NCBI RefSeq assembly: GCF_900104445.1 | Contig: NZ_FNJI01000021.1 | Coordinates: forward strand, 27,400 to 91,399 | Reading direction: 5' to 3' | Length of the DNA: 64,000 bases | Source of the DNA: Desulforhopalus singaporensis | GTDB taxonomy: Bacteria; Desulfobacterota; Desulfobulbia; Desulfobulbales; Desulfocapsaceae | Shown: in pieces, positions 9,199-18,615 of the stretch | How positions within the stretch are numbered: position 1 is the first letter of the stretch | Layout: every line of letters begins with the position of its first letter | Made by a program: the position numbers and the translations under genes | Notes under the pieces: model-generated | The model's database searches: none | Seen by the model: only the letters and a program-made list of their open reading frames with translations | What the model was told of the DNA's origin: nothing

Positions 9199-10215
9199 TC
9201 AGCTGAAAAAACCCGTAGTGGTATATTCTTTGAGGTCCTTGCCGACCATGTAGGCCTCGCACCCGTCGCTCTGTTCGATAAGTTCTTTTCCCAGATCGGG
9301 ACCCAGGACCATGACCGCCGTCGACAGACCGTCGGCAAGGGCGACGGTCGGCGCGGTGACGGTGACGCTTGCGAGCTCAGGGGGCGAAGACCAGCTGCGC
9401 GGATCGATGATGTGGTGTTGGGTGAAGTCCGTCGCAAAAGCCTGCATATAATCGCCGGAGGTCGCCACCGCCTTGTCGCTCACCTCTATGACGGTCATGA
9501 GTTTGCCCTTATGGTTCTGCGGCCTGGGGTTCTGGATGCCGATCCGCCAGGGGGCTTTGTCTTGCTTGAGTCCGGTTACCATAAGGTCCCCCCCCGCTTC
9601 CACGTAGACGTTTGCAAACCCCGACCGTTTCAGGCTCTCCACTCCCCGGTCCACGATATACCCCTTGCCAATGCCATCAAGGGTGACGGCCATTTTGTCA
9701 TGGTCAAGCCTGATCACGTCGGAGCCGATATGCACCTTGTCAAACCCGATCAGGCGGTTGTATTTATCCCGGTCCGGACTCTGTAATCCTGCTCCCTGCT
9801 CCCTCAGTTGCAGCAGGGGAAGCATGGTTACGTCGAATGCCCCGGAGCTTTTGATCGAGAGATCGGTGGCCATTTGCAGCACTTTTTTGAGATCTTCGGT
9901 GGGCGAGTGGAGCAGGCCATGACGGTTGAGCTGGGCCAGTTCGCTGGTTTTTATGTGCCTGCTGAACCTGGCTTCCAGGCTTTGCATGGTGGCTGCCGTG
10001 CGGCTGAGTGCTTCTTCACACTGTTCCCTGTCGGGGCCGTAGAGCGTAAGGTTGAGTACGGTTCCCATAAGGGGTTGGCTGCGGCTGACCCTGTGCAGCG
10101 TGGCTTGATTACTGAAAAGGCCCATTTTCCAGCAGACTGCAGAAGCTCCGGCGACACCGATAATTCTGAAAAAAGTGCGGCGGTTTACGTTTTTTGTTGT
10201 GTTATTTTCTGCCAT
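9199..10215 (-). CDS. apbE: FAD:protein FMN transferase, Nqr-linked
   Basis: Splits FAD and attaches FMN covalently to threonines of NqrB and NqrC. It is the first gene of the nqr operon. The N-terminus has a twin-arginine-like 'NRRTFFRIIG' followed by a hydrophobic stretch ending 'GASAVC', so export by Tat, possibly as a lipoprotein, is plausible. The family core follows: 'MGTVLNLTLYG', 'SGAFDVTMLPLLQL', 'LDGIGKGYIVDRG' and 'VEAGGDLMV'. The ATG at 10215 gives 338 residues and has a weak purine-rich site. A further in-frame ATG at 10248 has none. Confidence 0.92.
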   Translation of the reverse strand: MAENNTTKNVNRRTFFRIIGVAGASAVCWKMGLFSNQATLHRVSRSQPLMGTVLNLTLYGPDREQCEEALSRTAATMQSLEARFSRHIKTSELAQLNRHGLLHSPTEDLKKVLQMATDLSIKSSGAFDVTMLPLLQLREQGAGLQSPDRDKYNRLIGFDKVHIGSDVIRLDHDKMAVTLDGIGKGYIVDRGVESLKRSGFANVYVEAGGDLMVTGLKQDKAPWRIGIQNPRPQNHKGKLMTVIEVSDKAVATSGDYMQAFATDFTQHHIIDPRSWSSPPELASVTVTAPTVALADGLSTAVMVLGPDLGKELIEQSDGCEAYMVGKDLKEYTTTGFFS

Positions 10216-10272
10216 CGTCTCGCCTGTTGTTATTGTGAAAACGCACATTATCGAGTGAAATTGCTAATAATT

Positions 10273-10301
10273 ATTATAAACAGAACCATTTTTCAGAGCA
10301 A
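10273..10301 (-). promoter_or_regulatory. Candidate sigma-70 promoter of apbE-nqr operon
   Basis: On the minus strand a perfect -10 TATAAT (10273-10278) lies 17 bases from a -35-like TTGCTC (10296-10301). It is about 58 bases upstream of the apbE start. Confidence 0.5.
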
Positions 10302-10388
10302 ATGTAAACAGGCAGGAGCATAAAAATGGCCAAGTCATATCGGTGTCTGGAGGGTTCGAGTCGAGCCGCCGAGTACGGTTGCGGTAGC

Positions 10389-10488
10389 CCAACCTCCGCT
10401 GGCGCGGAAGGTTGGCACTGAGTACATGCTGGAATGGGGCTACGTTTTAAACGAGACAGTGAAGTTTGTCTTTATTATTCCAGCATGT
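10389..10488. other. Unexplained double-hairpin element
   Basis: This lies in a 430-base gap without a gene. The first hairpin (10389-10415) pairs CCAACCT-CCGC with GCGG-A-AGGTTGG around a four-base loop. The second is an exact 12-bp inverted repeat, ACATGCTGGAAT (10424-10435) with ATTCCAGCATGT (10477-10488), around 41 bases that themselves contain GACA/TGTC. GC content changes sharply through the element. It could be a small structured RNA, a mobile-element end or a MITE. No coding frame explains it. Confidence 0.5.
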
Positions 10489-10647
10489 TACCTAGGTCCA
10501 TTCGGGGAGTGAAGAAAAGTGTTTGAGTTTTTAAAGGTCTTTGCGCTAGGTTGGATTGCAGAAGATTAACTGGCAGCCGGGTTGAAGAAGATACTGTGGT
10601 AGAAATATCTGATATTGCGACCAGCTGTCCTTCTTTATTGAAAGAAT

Positions 10648-11226
10648 ATGAAGAATTATAAGAAAGCCCTCATTATCGGAACCGGACCAGCGGGACTTAC
10701 AGCAGCCTACGAATTTTTAAAGCATACCGATATCAAACCGATAATTTTTGAGATGTCACCTGATATCGGAGGTATTTCCAAGACTGTCAATTATAAAGGC
10801 AACCGCATAGATATCGGAGGTCATCGTTTTTTCCCAAATCGACAAGGGTTATGGAGTGGTAGCAGCAGATAATGCCTCTGCAGGAAAAACCGGCAATAGA
10901 TGACCGGCTGCTCGGACGAAAAGTTCCAGTAGCTCCAGGAAATATCGGAGCTGATCCGGAATGGCCGACAAGGTTATGCTGGTTCGCAGCAGACTGTCGC
11001 GTATCTTCCTTCTTCGGTCTTTCTTTGATTATCCGATCTCCCTGAAATGGAATACGTTTAAAAACTTAGGTTTTGCAAGGATCGCCAAGATAGGGTGGAC
11101 CTATGCATGTATCAAATGCAAGCCCCTAAAAAACGAGAAAAATCTTGAAGATTTTCTCGTAAATCGTTTCGGTAATGAGCTCTATTCAACCTTTTTCAGG
11201 GATTATACAGAGAAGGCATGGGGGGT
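10648..11226 (+). pseudogene. Broken NAD(P)/FAD-dependent oxidoreductase
   Basis: The N-terminus '[19 protein letters not shown]' is an FAD-binding Rossmann motif, followed by '[19 protein letters not shown]', typical of UDP-galactopyranose mutase/amine-oxidase-like enzymes encoded near glycan genes. The frame breaks after '[11 protein letters not shown]'. The homologous sequence goes on in another frame with an in-frame TAG ('[19 protein letters not shown]'), then returns to a third stretch from about 10957 ('SLKWNTFKNLGF', 'FFRDYTEKAWGV'). At least two frameshifts and one nonsense codon make it non-functional. The C-terminal third is missing and runs into a GtrA-like fragment. Confidence 0.8.
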
Positions 11227-11337
11227 GTCCTGACGGAGCAGTTCGGGATGGACGGCAAAATTTCCAAGATTGTTGCTGTCGGCATAGTTTTCCTGTGGAA
11301 TTTTTATGCAAGAAAAATTATTCTTTTCAGGGATTGA
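11227..11337 (+). pseudogene. GtrA-like membrane protein, C-terminal fragment
   Basis: The frame from 11227 reads 'VLTEQFGMDGKISKIVAVG' and then 'IVFLWNFYARKIILFRD' before TGA. The 'WNF-ar-K-iLFR' ending after a hydrophobic helix is the typical C-terminus of GtrA-family flippase-like proteins. No start or N-terminal helices are present. The fragment is fused directly to the broken oxidoreductase, which suggests one deletion removed the end of one gene and the start of the next. Confidence 0.6.
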
Positions 11338-11516
11338 TTGTTGTACATCCTGCGTTTTTGCAGGGAAGGGGCCAGACAGCCGGAGGATGGGTAGTCTGCA
11401 TATCCATGGGTAGGATTATTGCCGTTTTTAGAGTATTATACGGTTTCTCACGACCAAGAAAACAATTCTTCTTAAAAACTGCGGGTTCTTTACTTTAATT
11501 CCCAGGGGGGCATGTT

Positions 11517-11834
11517 ATGGCAAGAGACAGAATTTACGATAAAATTTCCAAAAGCTATCCTGAGCTTATCGAAGCGGTTGAAAACCTGGGCTCAACAGTC
11601 AGAGGCGCCGGTCCCCTCGATGAAAAAACCAGCCATTTAATCCAGCTTGCAGCGGCAGCTGCTGTAAAATCAGAAGGTTCTGTTCATTCCCATACCAAGC
11701 GGGCCCTAAAGGCCGGAGCAACAGGAGAGGAGATAACTCATGCGCTGCTGTTGCTGATTTCAACTGTCGGGTTTCCCCAGGCAATGGCCGCACTGTCGTG
11801 GTGTCGCGATATTTTGGAGGTGGAAAATGAGTAA
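11517..11834 (+). CDS. Carboxymuconolactone decarboxylase/AhpD-like protein
   Basis: A 105-residue, all-helical protein with the CMD core 'EGSVHSHTKRALKAGATGEE' followed by 'ALLLLISTVGFPQAMAAL'. AhpD-type peroxidase partners have Cys-x-x-Cys in this place. Here the motif is Ser-Val-His-Ser-His without cysteine, so a thiol peroxidase role is unlikely and a fold-only relative is more probable. The ATG follows a G-rich ribosome site. It stands alone after the pseudogene scar. Confidence 0.75.
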   Translation: MARDRIYDKISKSYPELIEAVENLGSTVRGAGPLDEKTSHLIQLAAAAAVKSEGSVHSHTKRALKAGATGEEITHALLLLISTVGFPQAMAALSWCRDILEVENE

Positions 11835-11916
11835 CGGTCTCAGGCTCGGATTACTGGTATTGTTGTCCTGTGTAATGTATTGGGATCTGTTCTGGGTTTT
11901 GTCGCTTCTCAGTTGA
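11827..11916 (+). CDS. Possible small membrane peptide, perhaps frameshifted
   Basis: The ATG overlaps the preceding stop (ATGAGTAA) and encodes 29 hydrophobic residues ending in TGA. A neighbouring frame over 11851-11959 continues as a better membrane helix ('VLGSVLGFVASQLIAQTL'), so this could be the remnant of a slightly longer membrane protein with a frameshift. There is no recognisable family. Confidence 0.2.
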   Translation: MSNGLRLGLLVLLSCVMYWDLFWVLSLLS

Positions 11917-12295
11917 TCGCCCAAACTCTTACGCGCGGCTGGATTCTTTTACCTTGAGCGGCCCGCTCTTTTGTAGTGCGGATTCCGGCTGAAGTGCGCG
12001 TTACCTACACAAACTGTTGTCGGTCGCAGCCGGCAGCACCAAAGGCGTCTGTGTATGCTGTGTGCCAACGTGCGGTCGGCACAGGGGCAGTGGGGCCAAA
12101 TCTTGTCGCGTCGTCTCTGATTGTTCGCTTTTTCTGTTTTCACCTGATTGAAGGCGGGGGCTTTTACTGCTGCCGAGGTAACCCCATAACCACTTGTGCC
12201 ATACTGTTCTTGACCGTACCAGATCGGACCGTACAACTGTACACCTGAAGAATGCGAAATTGAACTTGTTTTCATGAAAAAGGAGACTTGACCCA
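11917..12295. other. Intergenic, no gene seen
   Basis: Between the small peptide and the efflux operon I see no convincing frame on either strand. The last 20 bases hold an AAGGAGA ribosome site for the membrane-fusion protein. Confidence 0.5.
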
Positions 12296-13345
12296 GTGAG
12301 GATCCTACTGACAGTAATTGGCGTGTTGTTGTTTATCGGTTCGGCCCCGGCCCAGCAGGGACCGCCCGCCAGGGTAGTGATGGGCCAGGTGATGCAGCAG
12401 GATGTCTCGTCAACCCTGCTGGTCACGGGAGTACTGTATTACGAGAGGGTGAGTGATATCTCCTCCGAGGTCAGCGGACTTGTTGAAGAGATAATGGTCA
12501 GGCAGGGGGATCATGTCGAACAGGGAGATCTGCTGGTGCGGCTTAACACCGAAATCCTTGAAAAGGAGATTGAACAGAGCAGGACCAAAATCGAGCGGAT
12601 CGAGCTGAAGATCGACAACGCCGGAAAAAATTACCGGCGGATAGAGAGACTGTATGACAGCTCGGGAGTAAGTGAAAAAGATTTTGATGACGCAGCTTAT
12701 GGTTATAACGATGCCCGCAAGGAAAAGCAGGCCGCAGAGGACAACCTGGAAAAACTGTTGATCACCAGGCGCCGGTCGCTTATTCAGGCACCGTTTGCCG
12801 GAGTGGTTCTGGGCAAGGAAGTGGATGCGGGCGGCTGGGTGCAGCCGGGCAAAGTGCTGGTGACGATCGGTTCGTCCAGCGACCTGTTCGTGAAAGCGCC
12901 GATTGCCGAGGATCTGTTGCGGTTTGTAGCTGCGGGACAGAGTGTCCGGGTGGTTCTGAATGCATACGGCAGGGAACTGGAAGGGGTCGTCACGGGTATC
13001 GATCCCGTGGCGGACCTGAAAACAAAAAACATCTTTCTCAAGATCAGGATTTCGCCGGTGGCGCGGATTGCCGAAAATATGTCGGTAAAGGTATTTGTGC
13101 CGAATAGCGAGCGTCGCCAGCTGAGCATTTTCAGCCGGGCGGCGGTAGTCCAATCAAAGGGAAAGGATTTTGTCTACACGGTCAGGGAAAACAAGGCGGT
13201 TATTATACCGGTGAATATTGTTGCCTATCTCGGGGATATGGTTGGTGTCGATAGTCCTGGCATACAGCCGGGAATGTTGCTGGTTGTTGAAGGCAATGAA
13301 AGGCTGCGTCCGGACCAGCAGGTTGTCGTCGCTGGAGAGAATTGA
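12296..13345 (+). CDS. RND efflux periplasmic adaptor (membrane-fusion protein)
   Basis: Bridges the inner-membrane pump and the outer-membrane channel. The 349-residue protein has a signal peptide (about 1-18), a lipoyl-like half-motif 'GLVEEIMVRQGDHVEQGDLL', a short coiled hairpin (about 90-160), the second half-motif 'IQAPFAGVVLGKEVDAGGWV', and beta-barrel and membrane-proximal domains. The start is GTG at 12296 with AAGGAGA about ten bases upstream. Its stop overlaps the pump gene by one base (TGATG). The substrate cannot be told from sequence. Confidence 0.9.
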   Translation: MRILLTVIGVLLFIGSAPAQQGPPARVVMGQVMQQDVSSTLLVTGVLYYERVSDISSEVSGLVEEIMVRQGDHVEQGDLLVRLNTEILEKEIEQSRTKIERIELKIDNAGKNYRRIERLYDSSGVSEKDFDDAAYGYNDARKEKQAAEDNLEKLLITRRRSLIQAPFAGVVLGKEVDAGGWVQPGKVLVTIGSSSDLFVKAPIAEDLLRFVAAGQSVRVVLNAYGRELEGVVTGIDPVADLKTKNIFLKIRISPVARIAENMSVKVFVPNSERRQLSIFSRAAVVQSKGKDFVYTVRENKAVIIPVNIVAYLGDMVGVDSPGIQPGMLLVVEGNERLRPDQQVVVAGEN

Positions 13346-16300
13346 TGGATATCGTGGGATATTCACTGGAAAAGCCGGTTACGGTGGCTGTCTGCGTGGT
13401 GCTGCTGGTCACCTTCGGCCTGATCGGGCTCAACAGATTGCCGATCCAGCTTACACCTGATGTGGAGACACCCAAGATAACCGTCCAGACCACCTGGCGA
13501 GGGGCGACTCCGTTTGAGGTGGAAAAAGAGATCGTAGACAGGCAGGAAGAAGCGCTCAAGGGATTGCAGGGGCTGACAAAAATGGAGAGTTCCAGCTACA
13601 ACAGCTTCGGCGAGGTAACTCTTTCCTTTGAACTGAATACCGTGGTTGAGGATGCTCTGCTGAGGGTCTCCAACAAGCTCGACGAGGTGTCTGATTATCC
13701 AGACAACGCTGACAAGCCGGTGATCGAAGCCGCCGGGGCCAATAACTCCCCAATCGTCTGGATGGTGGTAAAAACACTTCCGGGCAATAACGAAAATATC
13801 ACCCACTACATGACCTTTTTCGAAGAGGATATCCGTCAGCGGTTTGAGCGGATAAAAGGGGTGGGATCGCTGTTTATTTTCGGTGGTACCGAAAATGAAC
13901 TCCATGTCGTTCTCGACATGGAGAAAATGGCGCAGAACAAGATCACCATAAATCAGCTCCGCAACGCGGTGACAGAGTCCAACAGCACCACTTCGGCAGG
14001 CGTTATGGGGATTGGCAGGAAGAATTACAGGATACGCACCGTAGGCCAGTTTCAGAGTCCGGATGATGTTCTCGATGTGGTCGTCTACGACGATGGCCTG
14101 AAGAAGGTGGTGCTTCGGGATATAGCCGGTATTGAAGAAGGTTACGCGAAAGAGACCGCCGCGGTGCTGCATAACGGAGAACAGATCCTGGTTGTCGGGT
14201 TGCGGAAGGAGACCGGTGCCAATGTCCTTGAAATGACCGACAGGGTCGAGGCGGAGGTCAACAGACTCAACGGCTCCATACTGGTCGACCGGGGGCTGTC
14301 CATGGAGATTGTTTACGACCAGCGGGGCTATATAGAGACCGCAATCGGCCTGGTGAAGAAAAATGTTCTCGTGGGAGCGATCCTTGCGATCATGGTGTTG
14401 CTGCTGTTTCTGCGCTCGGTACGGACAACCTTCACCACCGCGGTCGCCATCCCGATTTCCGTTATCGGGACCTTTATTTTCCTCTGGCTCGGGGGACGCA
14501 ATATCAATGTGGTCAGCCTGGCGGGGATTTCCTTTGCGGTGGGAATGCTCGTTGATAACTCAATCGTTGTTCTGGAAAATATCGACCGCCACCTGAAACT
14601 GGGGAAAAAGGCGTATGCTGCGGCCCTGGACGGGGCGAAGGAAGTGTGGGGGGCGGTATTTGCCTCCACCGCAACCACCGTTGCGGTTTTTCTGCCCGTA
14701 ATCTTCATGAAGGAAGAGGCGGGACAGCTCTTCAGGGATATTGCCATCGCCATTACCTTTTCAATCATCATAAGCTTTGTGGTCTCGGTATCAGTCATCC
14801 CGACGCTTATCAATCAGTTATATAGAAGTGTCGGCGGTGGCGAAAAAAACCGGTTTCAGCGATCTGTTGTCGGACCTTTCCTGGCAGATCTGATCATGAC
14901 GATTTCCCGGTTTTGCCAAAAAAACACCATAACCAGGCTGGCTACGGTCTTACTTTTCACCGTAGCGTCGGTGGTGGTTATCGTTGCTTTGAAACCTCCA
15001 GCCGAGTACCTGCCTCAGGGCAACAGGAACCTGGTGATCAATATCCTGCTTCCGCCTCCGGGATATTCCGTTGAAAAATACAAGGAGATCGGTGGAGATA
15101 TCTATCAACAGGTCAAACCGTATTTCACCGCTGAAAACAGAGACGGACTGCCCGGGATTAAACAGATGTTTTTCGTCGGGGCGGACCGCTTCACTCTTTT
15201 TGGCGCACTTTCAACCGCTGAAACCCGGGCGGCCGAACTGATTCCACTTTTTATGCGGATCATGGGGGGGATTCCCGGAGTGTTCGGGGTGAGCCTTCAG
15301 GCCGGGATCTTTGAACAGGGGCTTGGTGAGGGCCGTACTGTGGAGGTGAATATTTCCGGTCAGGATATTGACAAGATCGCCGGTGCCGCGACGAGACTTT
15401 ACGGTACGATTCAACAAAAAATCAAGGGAGCCCAGGTGCGTCCGGTTCCGTCCCTTGAGACAAGCTATCCCGAGATTCTGGTAATTCCCGATAAGGCAAG
15501 ACTTGCCGCCAACGGACTCACCGAGCGCGATCTCGGAATTTATGTGGATATCCTGATGGATGGTCGGCGAGTTGACGATTACAGTCCCGCCGGGATGAAA
15601 GAAATCGACCTGGTCGTCAAGGGGAGCAACACGGAATTCGACAGTCCAGAAGATATTCTCGGGGCCACCATCGTCAACAGCTACGGCGACCTGATCACAC
15701 TCGGAGAGGTTGCGGACCTGAAATACTCGCAGAGTATGCCCCAGGTAAACCACCTGGAACGCAAGCGTACCATTACCCTGCAGGTTACTCCTCCCAAGAC
15801 CCTGCCGTTGCAGTCGGCAATGGAAATTGTTGAATCCGGGATTGTGGCGCCGGCAGAAAGTTCCGGCAACCTGGAAGGGGTGGAGGTTGCCATCGGCGGC
15901 AACGCCGACAAGCTGGTGCAGACAGGAGAGTCGCTTAAATGGAATCTGGTCCTGGCCCTGCTGATAACCTACCTGCTGCTGTCCGCTCTGTTTGAAAATT
16001 TCTTCTATCCGCTTATTATCCTTTTTACCGTGCCGTTGGCGGCGGCCGGCGGATTTGCCGGGCTGCTCACGGTAAATTCCTTCATTGCCCGCCAGGGGTT
16101 CGACGTGCTTGCAATGCTCGGATTTATAATTCTTATCGGGACGGTTGTGAACAATGCTATTCTTATCGTTCATCAGTCCCTCAACAATGTACGATATAAT
16201 GGCCTGTCCGGTATGGACTCCATTGCGGAATCGGTCAGAACCAGGATCAGGCCGATTTTTATGAGCGCCACAACCAGTGTCCTGGCCATGAGCCCCCTGG

Positions 16301-16458
16301 TTGTTTCGACCGGATCGGGCAGTGAGCTGTATCGGGGGCTTGGCAGTATTCTTCTGGGCGGACTTGCAGTGTCAACAATGTTCACTCTGTTCGTAATTCC
16401 GGCCCTGCTCGCTTTTGTCATTCGTTTTGAAAGGAGTCGATCAAATGAAATGCATTAA
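13345..16458 (+). CDS. RND efflux pump, AcrB/HAE1-like inner-membrane transporter
   Basis: A 1037-residue proton-driven pump with the family layout: helix 1 (about 12-30), a large porter domain, helices 2-6 around 330-560, a second porter domain and helices from about 860. The proton-relay aspartates fall in 'GMLVDNSIVVLENIDRH'. The N-terminal 'RLPIQLTPDVETPKITVQT' is typical of HAE1/MdtB-like members. ATG at 13345 is preferred over the TTG one codon upstream. The 3' end overlaps the channel gene by 14 bases. Confidence 0.93.
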   Translation: MDIVGYSLEKPVTVAVCVVLLVTFGLIGLNRLPIQLTPDVETPKITVQTTWRGATPFEVEKEIVDRQEEALKGLQGLTKMESSSYNSFGEVTLSFELNTVVEDALLRVSNKLDEVSDYPDNADKPVIEAAGANNSPIVWMVVKTLPGNNENITHYMTFFEEDIRQRFERIKGVGSLFIFGGTENELHVVLDMEKMAQNKITINQLRNAVTESNSTTSAGVMGIGRKNYRIRTVGQFQSPDDVLDVVVYDDGLKKVVLRDIAGIEEGYAKETAAVLHNGEQILVVGLRKETGANVLEMTDRVEAEVNRLNGSILVDRGLSMEIVYDQRGYIETAIGLVKKNVLVGAILAIMVLLLFLRSVRTTFTTAVAIPISVIGTFIFLWLGGRNINVVSLAGISFAVGMLVDNSIVVLENIDRHLKLGKKAYAAALDGAKEVWGAVFASTATTVAVFLPVIFMKEEAGQLFRDIAIAITFSIIISFVVSVSVIPTLINQLYRSVGGGEKNRFQRSVVGPFLADLIMTISRFCQKNTITRLATVLLFTVASVVVIVALKPPAEYLPQGNRNLVINILLPPPGYSVEKYKEIGGDIYQQVKPYFTAENRDGLPGIKQMFFVGADRFTLFGALSTAETRAAELIPLFMRIMGGIPGVFGVSLQAGIFEQGLGEGRTVEVNISGQDIDKIAGAATRLYGTIQQKIKGAQVRPVPSLETSYPEILVIPDKARLAANGLTERDLGIYVDILMDGRRVDDYSPAGMKEIDLVVKGSNTEFDSPEDILGATIVNSYGDLITLGEVADLKYSQSMPQVNHLERKRTITLQVTPPKTLPLQSAMEIVESGIVAPAESSGNLEGVEVAIGGNADKLVQTGESLKWNLVLALLITYLLLSALFENFFYPLIILFTVPLAAAGGFAGLLTVNSFIARQGFDVLAMLGFIILIGTVVNNAILIVHQSLNNVRYNGLSGMDSIAESVRTRIRPIFMSATTSVLAMSPLVVSTGSGSELYRGLGSILLGGLAVSTMFTLFVIPALLAFVIRFERSRSNEMH

Positions 16459-17755
16459 TATGTTAATAATCTTACTCGTTACCGTGTCAGGAGCAAACGC
16501 CTTGGAACTGCAGGAAATGCAGGACATGGCCCTTGGCAGCAGGCAGGTGGTGAGGCAGTTTGAAACCCGGCTTGAACAGAGTAAAAAAGATCTGGTCGTG
16601 GCCAGGGCCGCCTATTATCCTTCTGTGGACCTCGGGTATACGATGAACCATCTTGATGAAGCAAGTTTTGTTGAAGACCGAGAAAATTCAGTGGTCTTTG
16701 GCAGTGTGAGCTATAACCTGTTCGCCGGCTTACGTGACAAATATACCATTGACTCGGCCGGGCTGTTAAGCGTTGTGGAGGATCTGAGGCTTGAAAGCCT
16801 CAGACAGGATATCCAGCTTGCGGTGGCGCTGGCATATCTGGATGTCTATGAACGTCTGGCCAATAAAAAGGTCGCTGAATCGGCATTTGAGACCCTGGAA
16901 AAAGTGTACAGGGACGGCGAAAGCAGGTATGAGGTGGGCCTCATTGGCAAGAATGAACTGCTCAAGTTCCGGGTCGATTACGATAACGCCGACATCACGC
17001 TGAAAGCTGCCGATGCCGGGTTGAAAAAGTCGATAAACAATCTGTCGCGGCAGGTGGGGAACACGATTGATTTTTTCGAACTCGGGTTCCAGGAGTTTTC
17101 CCAGATCCCTTCCCTGGACGGTAAAGAGCAGTATCGTGAGAAAATGCTGGCGTGCCGCAGTGAAATCAAGGCGCTTGAAAAACTGGTCGAGGCTGCCGCG
17201 CTGCAGGCAGAAGCGGCCCGGGGAGATTACTATCCGCGGGTTGATGCGGTCGGCAGCTACCAGCGGTATGATAATCACCTGATCAACGGCAGGGGCGATA
17301 TCGGCGATTCCGGCAATACCGCCGATCTCTTGTCCAATACCGATTTCAGCGCCATCGGCAGCGACGGCGAAGAGATTCGGGCGCAGGTCGTTTTCTCTCT
17401 TAATCTTTTCCGAGGCCATGCGACGGAGGCGACGGTTGCCAGGGCCAAGCTCGAAACGAGGGCGGCCAGTTATGAACTCGATGAACTGAAAAGAAGCTTG
17501 TCGACCGAGCTCGACAATCTCTATATCGATCTGCAGGTAAGCCTTGAAAACGTTGAGGTGGCCAATCGCTCCATCGAACAGGCGCAGGAAAATCTCAGGA
17601 TCACCCAGCTGAAGTATGAAGAGGGGCTGCAGCGCGAATCGGACCTGCTGGACGCCATCACCAGCCTGTCACGGGCCAAATACAACTATGTTGCCGTCAT
17701 TCGGGCGCTTTATCTCAACGACTTCAAACTGACCCGGATGATAGACGGGTTTTAA
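16445..17755 (+). CDS. TolC-family outer-membrane efflux channel
   Basis: Third component of the tripartite efflux system. The 436-residue protein has a signal peptide (about 1-18) and two repeats of long coiled-coil helices ('QFETRLEQSKKDLVVARAAY' near the start; 'LRITQLKYEEGLQRESDLLD' near the end), the hallmark of the TolC fold. ATG at 16445 follows AAGGAGTCGATCAA and lies inside the pump gene. The stop meets the convergent nudC stop with a three-base overlap, so there is no room for a separate terminator. Confidence 0.9.
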   Translation: MKCINMLIILLVTVSGANALELQEMQDMALGSRQVVRQFETRLEQSKKDLVVARAAYYPSVDLGYTMNHLDEASFVEDRENSVVFGSVSYNLFAGLRDKYTIDSAGLLSVVEDLRLESLRQDIQLAVALAYLDVYERLANKKVAESAFETLEKVYRDGESRYEVGLIGKNELLKFRVDYDNADITLKAADAGLKKSINNLSRQVGNTIDFFELGFQEFSQIPSLDGKEQYREKMLACRSEIKALEKLVEAAALQAEAARGDYYPRVDAVGSYQRYDNHLINGRGDIGDSGNTADLLSNTDFSAIGSDGEEIRAQVVFSLNLFRGHATEATVARAKLETRAASYELDELKRSLSTELDNLYIDLQVSLENVEVANRSIEQAQENLRITQLKYEEGLQRESDLLDAITSLSRAKYNYVAVIRALYLNDFKLTRMIDGF

Positions 17756-18615
17756 CGCCATTGCTTTCGAAAATTCTCGATCAGCGCTCTTGCAATCGTC
17801 CCCTCCGAAGGCAGAGGGGGGAGATTGTCTGCGGAAAACCACCTGGCGTCTTCCAGTTCATTCTCGTCGATGGTGATCGACCCTTCCCGGTAAACTGCGG
17901 TAAAACCGACCATCAGGCTGTGGGGGAAGGGCCAGGGCTGGCTGCCGAAATAGGTTATCTCGCCGACTTTGATGCCGGTTTCTTCAAAAACCTCTCTGGC
18001 TACGGTCTCCTCAAGAGTCTCTCCCGGTTCAACAAAACCGGCGAGGGTTGAATACATTCCTGAGCGAAACCTGGATGCCCTGCCCAGAAGAATCTTGTCG
18101 CCTCTGGTTACCGCCATGATAACGGCGGGAGAGATCTGCGGGAAACTGGTGAAACCGCAACCGCTGCAGACCATGGCATGTTCTGCATCTTTTGCACTCA
18201 TCCTGTTCCCGCACCTGGGACAATAGATGTTGTTTTGGTAGTGGTGCAGCAGCTGGAATGCGCGGCCGACCAGTTTGAACAGCTCGCTGTCGACGCGCTC
18301 GAAAACAGACCTCATCCCCCGAAAAGACATATCGTTCCCAAGCTCTTTGACAATGGTCACTTCAGCGAGATAACATCTGGCGTGCTGAAAATGACCAAAA
18401 GATCTCTGGTAGTTGACCGCCAGTCCGAGATCCGCCGGGTTTGACATGACCACGGTGATCGAACCGTCCAGGTATTCCCTGGTGAGTATTTTGTTATCAC
18501 AAAAAATAAACCAGTACTTTTGGGTTCCGTCGTCTGCTGGGGTTTTCCCCGAAAGAGTTTGGCATGACGAGCTGGCGCAAGACCGGCTCATCGTGTTTGA
18601 ATTTTTATTCTTCAT
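17752..18615 (-). CDS. nudC: NAD(H) pyrophosphatase / deNADding Nudix hydrolase
   Basis: Cleaves NADH to NMNH and AMP and in some bacteria removes NAD caps from RNA. The 287-residue protein has an N-terminal domain, a four-cysteine zinc ribbon ('CPRCGNRM' and 'CSGCGF', about 140-165), the Nudix box 'GFVEPGETLEETVAREVFEE' and the NudC-specific 'SQPWPFPHS'. All signature residues are present. It is a single gene, convergent with the efflux operon. Confidence 0.93.
   Translation of the reverse strand: MKNKNSNTMSRSCASSSCQTLSGKTPADDGTQKYWFIFCDNKILTREYLDGSITVVMSNPADLGLAVNYQRSFGHFQHARCYLAEVTIVKELGNDMSFRGMRSVFERVDSELFKLVGRAFQLLHHYQNNIYCPRCGNRMSAKDAEHAMVCSGCGFTSFPQISPAVIMAVTRGDKILLGRASRFRSGMYSTLAGFVEPGETLEETVAREVFEETGIKVGEITYFGSQPWPFPHSLMVGFTAVYREGSITIDENELEDARWFSADNLPPLPSEGTIARALIENFRKQWR

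Noticed and set aside
2981..10215. An Rnf complex instead of Nqr
   Set aside because: NqrA, NqrF with its ferredoxin-reductase layout and the gene order A-F are specific to Nqr; RnfB and RnfC are absent.
15211..16173. A 320-codon minus-strand frame
   Set aside because: Antisense to the RND pump gene, without motifs.
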